A model generated the notes under the pieces. The model made no database searches. It was not told where the DNA came from and saw nothing but the letters and a program-made list of their open reading frames with translations. Below, piece after piece: positions 16,890 through 24,842 of a stretch of 64,000 bases of DNA (position 1 is the stretch's first letter; the number at the start of each line of letters is the position of its first letter). Source of the stretch: Bryobacterales bacterium (lineage in GTDB: Bacteria > Acidobacteriota > Terriglobia > Bryobacterales > Bryobacteraceae); contig JADJWL010000005.1 in assembly GCA_016716385.1 (NCBI GenBank), forward strand, positions 434,001 to 498,000, in the 5' to 3' direction. A program made the translations under genes and the position numbers.

Positions 16890-17911
16890 CAGGTAATCTC
16901 GTCGATACGGCCTTGCGCCTTGAGCTGGGGGTGGAGCCTCTCCTTCGCCAGGCGGGCTGGGCCGGCCGCCACCTCTTCCCAAAGGTCCGCCACGTGCGGC
17001 GCTGGAGTATGGCAGAGGAAACGCAGCGCGTTCTCCTCGTTCGGCGTCGTATCGAGTCGCATCACCATCGAGCAAGCCACGCCCTGCGCGAAGGCGTCCG
17101 TGTCGCCGGAGTCAAGGCGCGAGATCCGTTCTTTCACAATGGATTCGAGGATCACGGGCGTCTTCATGTTGACGATCATCATTCCGGATGCGAGACCGGC
17201 CAGAAGATTGTGGCGGCTGACGTCATCGACAGCGATCCGCCGGATCAGCGAGAACGCCGGCCATGGCTCATTCCACTGCGGCATGAAGTCGATGAAGTAG
17301 CACGCACGTCCGGCCCCGTGCCACAGGAACGGCGCGTGTTCCGGGTCGATCTCCTGCATCGTCCGGACCACGTCCGCGAACATCTGACGGTAGAAGAACT
17401 GCGTCACCATGCCCCACGCCTCGTAGCCGATACCCGCGTAACCAGGCAACAGATTGGCTTTCGCCAGCTCCGCAATGCGGCGGGTCGCTTCCCGGACCTG
17501 CTCAGGGATAGCGGCCTTGCCGATCTTGTCGAAGTGGTGTCGCGCAAACGCCAGGCAGAGTCCGGCATGCACCATCAATTGGAGGGTTTCGGGGATTTGT
17601 GCCCCCTCGCCCTGCGTGAGCAAGTCGCGTGGGTTTTCCTCGCGGGCCAGCGCACGGTTGCCGAAGACCTGTCCGAGTCCCTCAGCGAGCCACAGGCTGC
17701 GGTGCGGTTCGAAGCGTAAGATCTTGTCGATCAATTCTGCGAGACTGGCGTCCTTGCCCAGGAAGAGGTTGGTGAATTCCACCGTCTCAATCGTCAGGAT
17801 CTTGTTCGTACTCTCAATGGCGCCGATGCGGGCGTAGCCGCTTGGCGCACAAAGAACCCGGGCTATCGGCGGGATGATGGCCCGAGCAACTTGGAACACC
17901 ATCGGGTTCAT
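16856..17911 (-). CDS. Protein of unknown function, weak resemblance to DUF1702
   Basis: 351 residues with no signal peptide. Phrases such as HRSLWLAEGLGQVFGN, LWHGAGRACYF, NLLAGLASGMMIVNMKTP and DAFAQGVACSMVMRLD are reminiscent of the DUF1702 family, which is best known beside enediyne polyketide genes. I could not confirm this and no polyketide genes are present. It is a single gene on the minus strand, convergent with the 337-residue unknown and overlapping it by 34 bases. Both unknowns may belong to one functional block. It is a real gene by length and composition, but the function is not assigned. Confidence 0.55.
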   Translation of the reverse strand: MNPMVFQVARAIIPPIARVLCAPSGYARIGAIESTNKILTIETVEFTNLFLGKDASLAELIDKILRFEPHRSLWLAEGLGQVFGNRALAREENPRDLLTQGEGAQIPETLQLMVHAGLCLAFARHHFDKIGKAAIPEQVREATRRIAELAKANLLPGYAGIGYEAWGMVTQFFYRQMFADVVRTMQEIDPEHAPFLWHGAGRACYFIDFMPQWNEPWPAFSLIRRIAVDDVSRHNLLAGLASGMMIVNMKTPVILESIVKERISRLDSGDTDAFAQGVACSMVMRLDTTPNEENALRFLCHTPAPHVADLWEEVAAGPARLAKERLHPQLKAQGRIDEITCYRPLAELLAG

Positions 17912-18219
17912 TCACTTTCCCTCCTTACTGCTTGGGTGCGGGCCCATACGAGCGAGCATCCGATTGGCTACGAATGCCGGCACGGTAAGGCGGACCAATT
18001 ATGGCATAACCGGGCCATGGTGGGAACAAGGAAGGTGCCGCCTTCCCAAGCCGCCCGCCCCGCTGACGCATCCTGCGCCACAGCGCGGGGTCAATCGGAA
18101 TCGGCGCCACCCGTGGCCTCGCGACGCTCACGAACCCGCCGTGATACTCGATACGCCCGTAGCGAATGAGCCTCGTCGGCAGCGCCAGCGCGTGGCAGGC
18201 CAGCACCTGATTCACGCGG
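17912..18219. other. Short intergenic stretch, nothing recognised
   Basis: These 308 bases lie upstream of the DUF1702-like gene and downstream of the broken PIN gene. A 96-codon minus-strand frame (17925-18215) is open but has no recognised domain and no good ribosome site. The promoter of the 17911 gene should be here; I could not identify a clear -35/-10 pair. Confidence 0.4.
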
Positions 18220-18626
18220 TTACGGCGCGTTGGATCGCGTCTTCCCTCGGTTCACCACCAGCACGCACTTCCCATAGGCGCTCAATGGCTCGTCCACGGT
18301 CAACAAGCGGATCGACTCTGCCTGCGCCTGCGCCACCAACATCCGGCCAAAGGGATCGCGATGGTGCCATGGCAACCCAACCAACCCCTCGGTATGCTGT
18401 GCCCGCAGCGGCAGAACGTCGAAGGCCTGGGCTTCCAGGGCTTCCGTCAGGCTTGCGGGCACCTTGAGCTTCCCTAAGCTCTGCTTCAGCCGGATTTCCC
18501 ACAACGATACCGTGCTGTAAAGGATGTGGTTCTCCGGATCCCCAATCAGATCCAGAGCCTCCTCGCTCAACTGTGCCGACTGTCCCAGCCACAAAAGGAG
18601 CAGATGCTGTCCAGCAGAAACCTCAC
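18220..18626 (-). pseudogene. PIN-domain toxin, frameshifted near codon 7
   Basis: The toxin start is GTG 18626, sharing GTGA with the antitoxin stop. It reads V-R-F-L-L-D-S and then leaves frame. The continuation H-L-L-L-L-W-L-G-Q-S-A-Q is in another frame, reached by a -1 shift at about base 18606, equivalent to one deleted base. Together they give the canonical PIN start RFLLDSHLLLLWL. The remainder is intact: STVSLWEIRLKQ with its Glu, WHHRDPFGRMLVAQA, and LLTVDEPLSAY. The surviving long frame lacks the first catalytic Asp, so the product should be inactive unless the shift is a sequencing or assembly error. DPFGR replaces the usual DPFDR. No slippery heptamer is evident. Confidence 0.75.
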
Positions 18627-18868
18627 TGCGCCGCATCCCTCATCCCGAACGCTTCCTCCATGTCCTCTGGAAGATGGTCGAAGTCCGGCGCTATCCAGAT
18701 CTGCCCATCCAGGATGCCGGCCGTCCTGCGCGTTCCCACACCCTGATAGCGGACGAGCCGGGCGATGGGCTTCCCCGCCTTGGCGATCACAACTTCCTCG
18801 CCCTGCTGGACAGACTCCAGAAGAGCGGAGAGCTCCGCCTTCGCTTGTGCGATGTTGCGAACTACCAT
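18623..18868 (-). CDS. Phd/YefM-type antitoxin
   Basis: 81 residues from ATG 18868 (MVVRNIAQAKAELSALLESV). It has the Phd/YefM pattern: a short beta-strand, helices with AKAELSALLESVQQGEEVVI, then AKAGKPIARLVRY, and a toxin-binding tail that is acidic near LPEDMEEAFG. Its TGA overlaps the GTG of the PIN gene, so translation was coupled. With the toxin frameshifted, the antitoxin may be kept for protection or for DNA binding, or the loss may be recent. Longer upstream in-frame starts lack the family N-terminus. Confidence 0.82.
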   Translation of the reverse strand: MVVRNIAQAKAELSALLESVQQGEEVVIAKAGKPIARLVRYQGVGTRRTAGILDGQIWIAPDFDHLPEDMEEAFGMRDAAQ

Positions 18869-19488
18869 GTCTTGCAGTATCGCACGAAGTGTAGACCAGA
18901 CCAGATCTGACCAGAGGAAACCGGAACAGCGATTCTGCCAAGCGGTACGTTCCCCGCATGGTCCCGCGACGACGGTCCAGGCGTCGAGTGGAGCATCGAC
19001 ACGCGGACACAAAAGCTGGCGCAGACTCGTCCTTACCAGCCTCCTTGCAGCTGCGCGCTGATCCGCGTTCGCTGCGAGGGCGGCTGTCCCCAGCCTGTTC
19101 GAAGCAAGTACGGAGGATCGCTTTCTAACTGCAGCCTGCTCGATCCCTTCGCCGCAGTATTTCTCCGGCCAGCGCTGGCCGGAGGGCTATTGGCTTCCTG
19201 GTCATTCTCGATGGCTCCTCGGCGTCTGGGAAGGCGCAACCCCGTCCCCACCGGGGCGGACGGCGAGCCGCGAGGGACCTCGGCTCGCTTCCCCACCGAT
19301 TCGCGGACTGGACCAGTCGGGAATGCCTCCCCGGCGACAGCGCCCCGCGAGCGCAGGCAGGTCACGTCTCGTCACCCTCGGTTCTAAACGTGGTCCCTTC
19401 AGCGCCAACTGCGTTTGCTGCGTTCTTAAGCCCTGGCGCAGCCCGGTGAACCAGTCCGCGGAATCCGTTCCCTTGAACACTTCGGCCG
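18869..19488. other. 620-base non-coding or decayed stretch
   Basis: No frame here has a recognisable domain. The open frames on the minus strand (for example 19033-19365 and 19202-19480) are Arg/Pro/Ser-rich, as random high-GC sequence gives. The stretch contains a perfect 22-bp palindrome at 19163-19184 and several GC-rich inverted segments. It lies between a broken toxin locus and a beta-propeller gene, consistent with local decay. Confidence 0.5.
19163..19184. repeat. Perfect 22-bp palindrome in non-coding DNA
   Basis: The left half CTCCGGCCAGC is followed directly by its exact reverse complement GCTGGCCGGAG. As RNA it would form a strong GC hairpin but without a T tract, so it is not a typical intrinsic terminator. 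It could be a REP-like element or a binding site; no second copy was seen in this window. Confidence 0.6.
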
Positions 19489-20748
19489 CTACGCAACCAC
19501 GAGTTCGGTGAGGCGGAATGCCGGCTCCACCAGAATCGTGTCCAACTCCAGGCCGGAACGAATATCGAAGACCTGCACGCCCGTTCCCAGTTGACGGGCG
19601 TAGAACAACTCGTCGCCCGCCGGCGAAATCCGGAGCAGAGGGCGGAGAACTGACGGATCCTGGCGAACCGGGATCTCCCCCACCATTTCCAGGGTGCGCA
19701 CATCTGCGATTCCGATGAGGTCGCGATTCGTCACCGGGTCCCCGATCAGCGCAAAGTAGACGCGCGAGCCCGTTGCGTCCATGGCGAGCCGGTACACGCC
19801 GCCGGAGCGCGGGCCCGCCGGATCTCTGTCGCCCCGCGTCACGCGCACGCTCCCGCCGTACGTTCCACTGCGCACGTCGATACTGTGCAGCGACCCGAAG
19901 CTCGCCCCCACCAGCAGCCCCCCGTCCGGCGTGACGGCGAGATCTTCCAGGGTCAGCGTCGGCGGCAAGTCGATCTGGCCGATCAGGGTCCGCGAGGCGG
20001 CGTCGGCGACGTGGAGCCGGGCGGGCGCAGAAGAAGTGCCGGTCGCCGCCACCAGGAAAACCGTCTTGCCGTCCGGCGAGAAGACGGCCCGGCGTGCGAA
20101 TTGTCCCGCTGGGGCGGAGATCCGGCCCGTGACGCTCAACGAGGCGGCGTCCACAAAGGCCCAGTGCGACTCCTCGCCATTCCGGCTGGCGACGAGCTGC
20201 CCGCCGTCCGCCGAGAGCGCCAGGTGCTGGTACGGCGAGCCGGACCGCCCGCCGCCCCTGGGGAGCAGAACCGCCTGACCGCGCAGCGCGATGCGATCCG
20301 CGAAGACATCGAACGCATAGACCCGCGCGTCGACCTGCGCATCGCCCGACGTATCGAGCAAATAGAACGCCGATTGTGCCTCGTTCTGGCTCCCTCGGGC
20401 GCCGGTCGCCAGGCGGCGCGGAGCGGCGCTGGCCGGCGCGGGGCCGCTGGCCGAGCCGCCGGCGATGCCGTTGACGGGGCCGGTAGCGGACAACGGGCTA
20501 TAGGGCGAAAGGGGGCCTTGCAACTGGCGGTCGATCTCTTCGGCACGCTTTCGACCGTAGACCTCCACAAGCATCTGGTTGCTGACTTGGCCGATGAAGA
20601 CCGGAAAAATGATGATCTCAGCCACGGCAAGGTCATCGGCGTCGCAACGCTCCAAGCACGCGGACTGGCCGAGCGTGGCCGCCAGGGCCAGGCTGCGCAG
20701 ATAGTCACGCCGCGTCAGGCTCCGCGCCTCCGGGGCTTCATTCGACAA
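19489..20748 (-). CDS. Exported YVTN/WD40-like beta-propeller protein, TTG start
   Basis: 419 residues if it starts at TTG 20748, which has GGGAGG six bases upstream and overlaps the previous gene's stop by 11 bases. The N-terminus contains LTRRDYLRSLALAATLGQSA, a twin-arginine-type signal, then a cysteine. An alpha-helical segment (about 35-75) is followed by repeats of blades such as LALSADGGQLVASRNGE, AVFSPDGKTVFLVAATG, LAVTPDGGLLVGASFG and LRISPAGDELFYARQ, typical of YVTN/WD40-like propellers. It probably folds as a seven-bladed propeller in the periplasm. It is translationally coupled to the upstream TIGR03437 gene, so the two likely act together; function is unknown. Confidence 0.7.
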   Translation of the reverse strand: MSNEAPEARSLTRRDYLRSLALAATLGQSACLERCDADDLAVAEIIIFPVFIGQVSNQMLVEVYGRKRAEEIDRQLQGPLSPYSPLSATGPVNGIAGGSASGPAPASAAPRRLATGARGSQNEAQSAFYLLDTSGDAQVDARVYAFDVFADRIALRGQAVLLPRGGGRSGSPYQHLALSADGGQLVASRNGEESHWAFVDAASLSVTGRISAPAGQFARRAVFSPDGKTVFLVAATGTSSAPARLHVADAASRTLIGQIDLPPTLTLEDLAVTPDGGLLVGASFGSLHSIDVRSGTYGGSVRVTRGDRDPAGPRSGGVYRLAMDATGSRVYFALIGDPVTNRDLIGIADVRTLEMVGEIPVRQDPSVLRPLLRISPAGDELFYARQLGTGVQVFDIRSGLELDTILVEPAFRLTELVVA

Positions 20749-22423
20749 GGGCGGCCTCCCGCTCGGCGGCGGCGAACAACGCGAGTCCGAGATCCAGCCC
20801 AGGCGCGGAAAAGGGGGCCGCAACCGAAGGCAACGCGGCCACGACCACCGAGCCGGTCGTCGCACCGGCGGTCGCCTTGACCAGCGCCGAAGTCGCCTCG
20901 GGCGGCACAACGAAACTCCCTCCCGCGGCCGCCGCCGCGCAGACGAAGCCCGCCGTCGCCGCCTCCGCCGCGGCGCGGGAGAAGCCGCCGATCAGAACCG
21001 TACCCGCGGCGTCGCCGCCCGTCCACTCGACCGTCAACGGCTCGCCCGCGCGGATCCGCCGCGCGCCTTGCCGGTTGGACCACTCGAACGGCGCCGGAGC
21101 CGGAACGTCAACGGAAAACGCTCCGACCTCGGACCCGCCGGCAGCCGAGACGCGCGCGGCCGGGCTCGCCCCGAAAAACAGCGGCAACGGCGGATCGAAC
21201 ACAACGTCCGTCCCGAGATACGCGGTATAGAAGCCCGGCCGGATTCCGGAGTCCGCCGTGCGCGGGGCGCCTCCCGACCCGGCGAACGCAAGCTCGGCGC
21301 CGGCAGAAAGCGCGGGTCCGCTCCGGATCGCGTCCGCCGCGAAGCCGAAGTCGGGCGCCCCGGCATGGAATGTGTACGTCGTACAGGCCCCGGGAGGCGG
21401 CAGCGACGAGAGCCGGTCGAACCGCCACGGCCCGCTGGGCGCCTCCTGAAACCGTGCGCCTGCTCCGTCGACTGTCACGGCGAAACCCACCGGCAGCGGC
21501 GACCGCCACAGCGTGCGCGTCAGCACCACCAGCCCGCTCCGCCCCCCGCGCCGCAACCCGTCGAGCGGGTTCGCCGGGTCTGCGCATTCACCCGCGCCGT
21601 CGGCGGTCACGGCAATCGTCACGGTGTTGCTCACCACGCCGCCGGTTCGCATCGTGACTGGCACGTAACAGCCAGTGGGCGTGTCCGCGGGAAGGTCAAA
21701 CACGATCTGGTCGAGGCCGGCGAATCCCGGCGCGCGGCCGCTGTAGCGCTTCACGGTCACCGCTTGGCCGCCAACCCAAATCTCCACGGGCGTTGGCAGT
21801 TCGCCCGCCGGCGCCGGCACGTTGTCGGCGTGCGGCGCGGCCCCGAGCCCCGTGCCCCACAGAATCATCGCCTGCCCAGGTCGCGCCGTCGTTGCCAGGG
21901 AATTGAGGGGCGTATCGCCCGATGCGACGAAATTCTGGACGATCCCCGGCCCGAAGCCTCCCGAGTTGACCGCGAAGATTCCAAAGCTCGAACGCACCAC
22001 TTCCGCCGGAGTGAAATTGCCGGCGGCGCCCGCGAACGTCACTCGCATGGAAACGCGGCCCAGCGGCGCAGTCGAAGGCATCACGGCGTTGACCTGATCC
22101 GCGCGCACGAAGAGGGGATACGCCGGAATGCAAGTCCCGCCCTGGCAAACCTCGATCGAAACCCCCGCCAGCGTCTCTGCCAGGGGAAAAGCGCTCACGC
22201 TGACCCCCTCGGCCGGACCCAGACCGCGGCCGAATATCGTAAAAATCGCTCCCCGAGCGATCGCACCATGAGCGGCTGCTTGGGGTGCGAAGCTGGCCGC
22301 GTTCAGGACGGACTGGTAGAAGGCGTAAGGCTGCGCCCCCGCGGGAGCCATCGCGCCAAGCGCCACCAACACTGCTCCGGCCAGCCGGCGGACTGCTGTG
22401 CGATGACGGAGCGCCTCAAGCAT
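20738..22423 (-). CDS. Secreted TIGR03437-type protein with extra C-terminal domain
   Basis: 561 residues. The signal peptide (LAGAVLVALGAMAPAGA) leads directly into a TIGR03437 domain (VLNAASFAPQAAAHGAIARG, FTIFGRGLGP, DQVNAVMPSTAPLG, RPGQAMILWGTGLGAAP, DLPADTPTGCYVPV) covering about residues 35-275. In the other three TIGR03437 proteins of the window that domain is C-terminal; here it is N-terminal. It is followed by about 280 residues containing a possible immunoglobulin-like segment (APFEWSNRQGARRIRAGEPL). The gene is the first of a two-gene operon with the beta-propeller protein. It is probably exported; role unknown. Confidence 0.75.
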   Translation of the reverse strand: MLEALRHRTAVRRLAGAVLVALGAMAPAGAQPYAFYQSVLNAASFAPQAAAHGAIARGAIFTIFGRGLGPAEGVSVSAFPLAETLAGVSIEVCQGGTCIPAYPLFVRADQVNAVMPSTAPLGRVSMRVTFAGAAGNFTPAEVVRSSFGIFAVNSGGFGPGIVQNFVASGDTPLNSLATTARPGQAMILWGTGLGAAPHADNVPAPAGELPTPVEIWVGGQAVTVKRYSGRAPGFAGLDQIVFDLPADTPTGCYVPVTMRTGGVVSNTVTIAVTADGAGECADPANPLDGLRRGGRSGLVVLTRTLWRSPLPVGFAVTVDGAGARFQEAPSGPWRFDRLSSLPPPGACTTYTFHAGAPDFGFAADAIRSGPALSAGAELAFAGSGGAPRTADSGIRPGFYTAYLGTDVVFDPPLPLFFGASPAARVSAAGGSEVGAFSVDVPAPAPFEWSNRQGARRIRAGEPLTVEWTGGDAAGTVLIGGFSRAAAEAATAGFVCAAAAAGGSFVVPPEATSALVKATAGATTGSVVVAALPSVAAPFSAPGLDLGLALFAAAEREAALVE

Positions 22424-22648
22424 AGCCTCTCAATAGTAATCACACTGGGCCTCATGGTCAAGAAACATTCCGGACACATTTCGGAGAAAGGTCGAGACAT
22501 GTCGGGAGATGCCGGCTGGGATCCCGCGGAATCCGGTCACATCTTTCGCAAAAGTACCAAGTCAGGCGAAATGAATAGGATACGAGTCTTCAGAGTCTTC
22601 GCCCCTCCTCGCCCCATGCCATCCTGAGGGCGAAAGGAACCCCAGACC

Positions 22649-23197
22649 ATGGCGACCGAAAAACAAATCGCTGCCAATCGCTTGAATGCGCTGAAATCCA
22701 CCGGCCCCCGGACTGCTGCCGATAAGGCGAATTCTTCCCTGAATCACACCCTCACGGGCCTGTTCGCCCGCGATCTCGTCCTCCAGGCCATCGAGGACCC
22801 CGCCGAGTTCAACGAACTCCTCGCCGGCCTCCTCGTCGACTTCCAGCCCTCCGACACCCACCAGCACATCCTCGTCACGCGCTACGCCCGCCAGCTCTGG
22901 CTCGCCCAGCGCGTCGCGCGCATCGAATGCTCCGCAACCCAGGCCCAGCTCGACGAGGCCATGCACAGCTTCTGGGGCAACCAGCTTCTCCCGGACGACC
23001 CCGCCGAACAGCACGAAATCGGCGGCCGCACCCTCGCCGAAACCTGGAACGCCGACAATACTCAGGGCCGCAACCTCGCCCGCGTCCAGGTCCACAGCGC
23101 CCTGCTCGAACGCCAGATCTCCCGCACTCTCCGCGAACTCCGCCTTGAGTTCCCGAAAAATGTAAATTCGAACATCGAAGCCGATCTGGCCGCATAG
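22649..23197 (+). CDS. NALKSTGPRT-motif protein, first gene of terminase-like cassette
   Basis: 182 residues beginning with an Ala-Asn-Arg-Leu-Asn-Ala-Leu-Lys-Ser-Thr-Gly-Pro-Arg-Thr motif (residues 9-22) followed by KANSSLNHTLTGLFARDLVL. This N-terminal motif is familiar from many short, multicopy Acidobacteria and Planctomycetes proteins with no known function. The rest is a Glu/Gln/Arg-rich helical region (THQHILVTRYARQLWLAQRV) likely to form a coiled coil or helical bundle. It lies upstream of a CxxC small protein and a terminase-like ATPase in the same direction, separated by repeats. I infer that the three form one mobile or phage-derived unit. Confidence 0.65.
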   Translation: MATEKQIAANRLNALKSTGPRTAADKANSSLNHTLTGLFARDLVLQAIEDPAEFNELLAGLLVDFQPSDTHQHILVTRYARQLWLAQRVARIECSATQAQLDEAMHSFWGNQLLPDDPAEQHEIGGRTLAETWNADNTQGRNLARVQVHSALLERQISRTLRELRLEFPKNVNSNIEADLAA

Positions 23198-23263
23198 AGG
23201 ATCGACAGCGGCGGCGGATCCGCCTGCACCGCGCTGGCGGATCCGGGCCGCCGCTCGCTGCAT

Positions 23264-23429
23264 ACACCCGAACTGCGCCCCTGCCGCCGGGCGACGCCCA
23301 ACACCCCGATAGCCGCCGCGCGAAGCGGGCGGATGCGAGCCACCGCTTGCTGAACACCCGAACCGCGCCGCCGCCGCCGGGCAACGCCCAACACCCCGAT
23401 AGCCGCCCCGCGAAGCGGGCGGATGCGAG
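23264..23429. repeat. Two 76-bp direct repeats, 90-bp period
   Basis: Unit 1 is 23264-23339 and unit 2 is 23354-23429. Both begin ACACCCGAAC and share CGCCCAACACCCCGATAGCC and GCGAAGCGGGCGGATGCGAG with only a few substitutions. Each unit holds an inverted segment around GCGAAGCGGGC. The near identity suggests a recent duplication or maintenance by recombination. Confidence 0.85.
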
Positions 23430-23472
23430 TGAGTCGCACCGTAACCGAACGCCGCGAGCGGCAACACGAACC

Positions 23473-23549
23473 GCTGATGGCTGACCGCTGATAGCTGATA
23501 GCTGACAGCTGACAGCTGATAGCTGACAGCCGATAGCTGATCGCTGATA
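23473..23549. repeat. Eleven tandem heptamers GCTGAYN
   Basis: Eleven uninterrupted 7-bp units follow the pattern GCTGA(T/C)(A/C/G), with one GCCGATA variant. Because seven is not a multiple of three, three units encode a repeating seven-residue string on the opposite strand, which produces misleading open frames. Heptameric arrays of this type resemble the STRR elements of cyanobacteria in unit length; no function is known. Confidence 0.9.
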
Positions 23550-23576
23550 GCCAACACCAACACAAGGAGAATCGAA

Positions 23577-23909
23577 ATGCCAGGATGTCCCATTTGCACA
23601 CACCCCGAGCGCGCCGCCATCGAGGAAAAAATCCGCCGCGGCGTCTTCTGGACCCGTCTCGCCGCCGAATACGGCTTGCGAGCGTACCTCTTCGCCGTCC
23701 ACCGCTTCCGCCACATGCCGCAAGGCGAGGACGCCGCTGCCGGCCCCGCGCCCGAGCCGCGCAACGCCATGGGACGCACCGAGTTCGAGGAGAACTGGGT
23801 CCTCGTCGCCAACATGCTCCGCAACGTCCTCCGGCCCTTCCCCGAGGCCTGGAAACGCGTCCTTGAAGGCATTGACCAGCTTGTCTTTCTCACAAAACCC
23901 GCATCATGA
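23577..23909 (+). CDS. Small CxxC protein with helix-turn-helix-like region
   Basis: 110 residues, ATG preceded by AAGGAG with a seven-base spacer. It starts MPGCPICTHPERAAIEEKIR, a CxxC pair followed by His, then RLAAEYGL and VHRFRHM, which together resemble a zinc-stabilised helix-turn-helix seen in phage-related small proteins. This is compatible with a small-terminase-like DNA-recognition role, but that is inference from its neighbour. The C-terminal half (GRTEFEENWVLVANMLRNVL) is helical. The ATG of the next gene overlaps its TGA as ATGA. A decayed copy of its 3' half lies at 24668-24769. Confidence 0.65.
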   Translation: MPGCPICTHPERAAIEEKIRRGVFWTRLAAEYGLRAYLFAVHRFRHMPQGEDAAAGPAPEPRNAMGRTEFEENWVLVANMLRNVLRPFPEAWKRVLEGIDQLVFLTKPAS

Positions 23910-24649
23910 TGGACCTGTTCCAGCGCGCCACGAATCCCGTCGCCTTCGCCCGGAATACACTCCAATTCCGTCCCGACGAAGTCCAGGCGGAAATTCTCTC
24001 CACAACGGAGCCCCGCATTCTCATCAACTGCTGCCGCCAGTGGGGCAAGTCGACCACCACCGCCGCCCTCGTCGCCTACACGCTCTGGCACATGGCCGGC
24101 TCCCTGGTCCTGCTCCTCGCGCCCTCCGCCCGCCAGTCCGCCGAAATTTTTCGCAAGGTCCTGGACTTCCTCCGCCCTCTCGGCATTCCCATCCGCGGCG
24201 ACGGCACCAACCCCGTCTCCCTCCTGCTGCCCAACCAGGCCCGCCTCATCGCCCTCCCCGGTGGCGACGCCACCATCCGAGGCTTCTCCGCCGTCTCTCT
24301 CCTCGTCCTCGACGAAGCTGCTCGCATCCCGGACGAAACCTACTTCGCCGTCCGCCCCATGCTTGCCGCCAATCCCAACGCTGTCCTCTGCGCCGTTTCC
24401 ACGCCCCACGGCCAGAAGGGCTTCTTCTATGAGGCCTGGACCAACGGCGGCACGCTCTGGCAGCGCTTCCACGTCCCCGCCACCGAATGCCCGCGCCTGT
24501 CGCCCGCGTTCCTCGCCGAAGAAAAATTCGTCCTCGGCGACACCCGCTTCCGCCAGGAATACCTCTGCGAATTCCTCCAGCCCGACGACTGCTGCTTCCC
24601 CGCTGACTTGATCGATGCCGCCTTCACGCGCGACGGGAAACCCCTGTGA
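23906..24649 (+). CDS. Truncated phage terminase large-subunit ATPase
   Basis: 247 residues. The terminase motor domain is clear: an adenine-binding QVQ-like motif in FRPDEVQAEIL, Walker A CCRQWGKST (42-50), Walker B LLVLDEAARI (131-140) with the catalytic Asp-Glu, and the coupling motif VSTPHGQKGFFYEAW. A complete large terminase adds an RNase H-like nuclease domain and reaches 430-500 residues; here the frame stops right after the ATPase (DAAFTRDGKPL). The product could still translocate on DNA but should not cleave it. It is translationally coupled to the CxxC protein. No capsid, portal or integrase genes are nearby, so this is not a normal prophage. Confidence 0.78.
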   Translation: MMDLFQRATNPVAFARNTLQFRPDEVQAEILSTTEPRILINCCRQWGKSTTTAALVAYTLWHMAGSLVLLLAPSARQSAEIFRKVLDFLRPLGIPIRGDGTNPVSLLLPNQARLIALPGGDATIRGFSAVSLLVLDEAARIPDETYFAVRPMLAANPNAVLCAVSTPHGQKGFFYEAWTNGGTLWQRFHVPATECPRLSPAFLAEEKFVLGDTRFRQEYLCEFLQPDDCCFPADLIDAAFTRDGKPL

Positions 24650-24667
24650 ATCCGCTCGAATCCCGCG

Positions 24668-24769
24668 TCCGAACCCTGGAACCCCATGGGCCGGACCGGG
24701 TTCGATGAACAATGGATGCCCGCCGCCAACAGGCTCCGCGATGTCCTCCAGCCGTTCCCCAAAGCCTAA
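24668..24769 (+). pseudogene. Remnant copy of the CxxC-protein gene 3' half
   Basis: In one frame this stretch reads SEPWNPMGRTGFDEQW and continues to LRDVLQPFPKA then TAA. It matches the CxxC protein of 23577-23909 at 17 of 27 aligned residues from the shared MGRT onwards. The 5' half with the CxxC motif is missing. It shows that the cassette once carried, or acquired, a second copy of that gene downstream of the terminase ATPase. The sppA ribosome site follows about 60 bases later. Confidence 0.72.
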
Positions 24770-24842
24770 CCTTGGCGACACACGCAGCTCAGCCCTGCCG
24801 GCGTTGAACGTTACACTAGCAATCAGGAAAGGAATTCGGCCA

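Larger units (their letters stand above)
23198..23576. other. Repeat-bearing gap inside the terminase-like cassette
   Basis: This 379-base gap contains no supported gene. It holds two 76-bp direct repeats at a 90-bp period, then eleven tandem heptamers, and ends with the ribosome binding site AAGGAG of the next gene. The paired stem CCCGC-GAA-GCGGG inside each 76-bp unit could form a small hairpin. Confidence 0.7.

Noticed and set aside
17925..18215. 96-codon minus-strand ORF between the broken PIN gene and the DUF1702-like gene
   Set aside because: Open frame only; no domain, weak start context, and composition not clearly coding.
22441..22570. Insertion-sequence end (IS21-like) upstream of the NALKSTGPRT gene
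   Set aside because: Short stretches such as TCCGGACACATTTCG recall IS ends, but no transposase or matching opposite end was found.
23264..23549. CRISPR array
   Set aside because: Only two 76-bp units and a 7-bp tandem array; no regular unique spacers and no cas genes.
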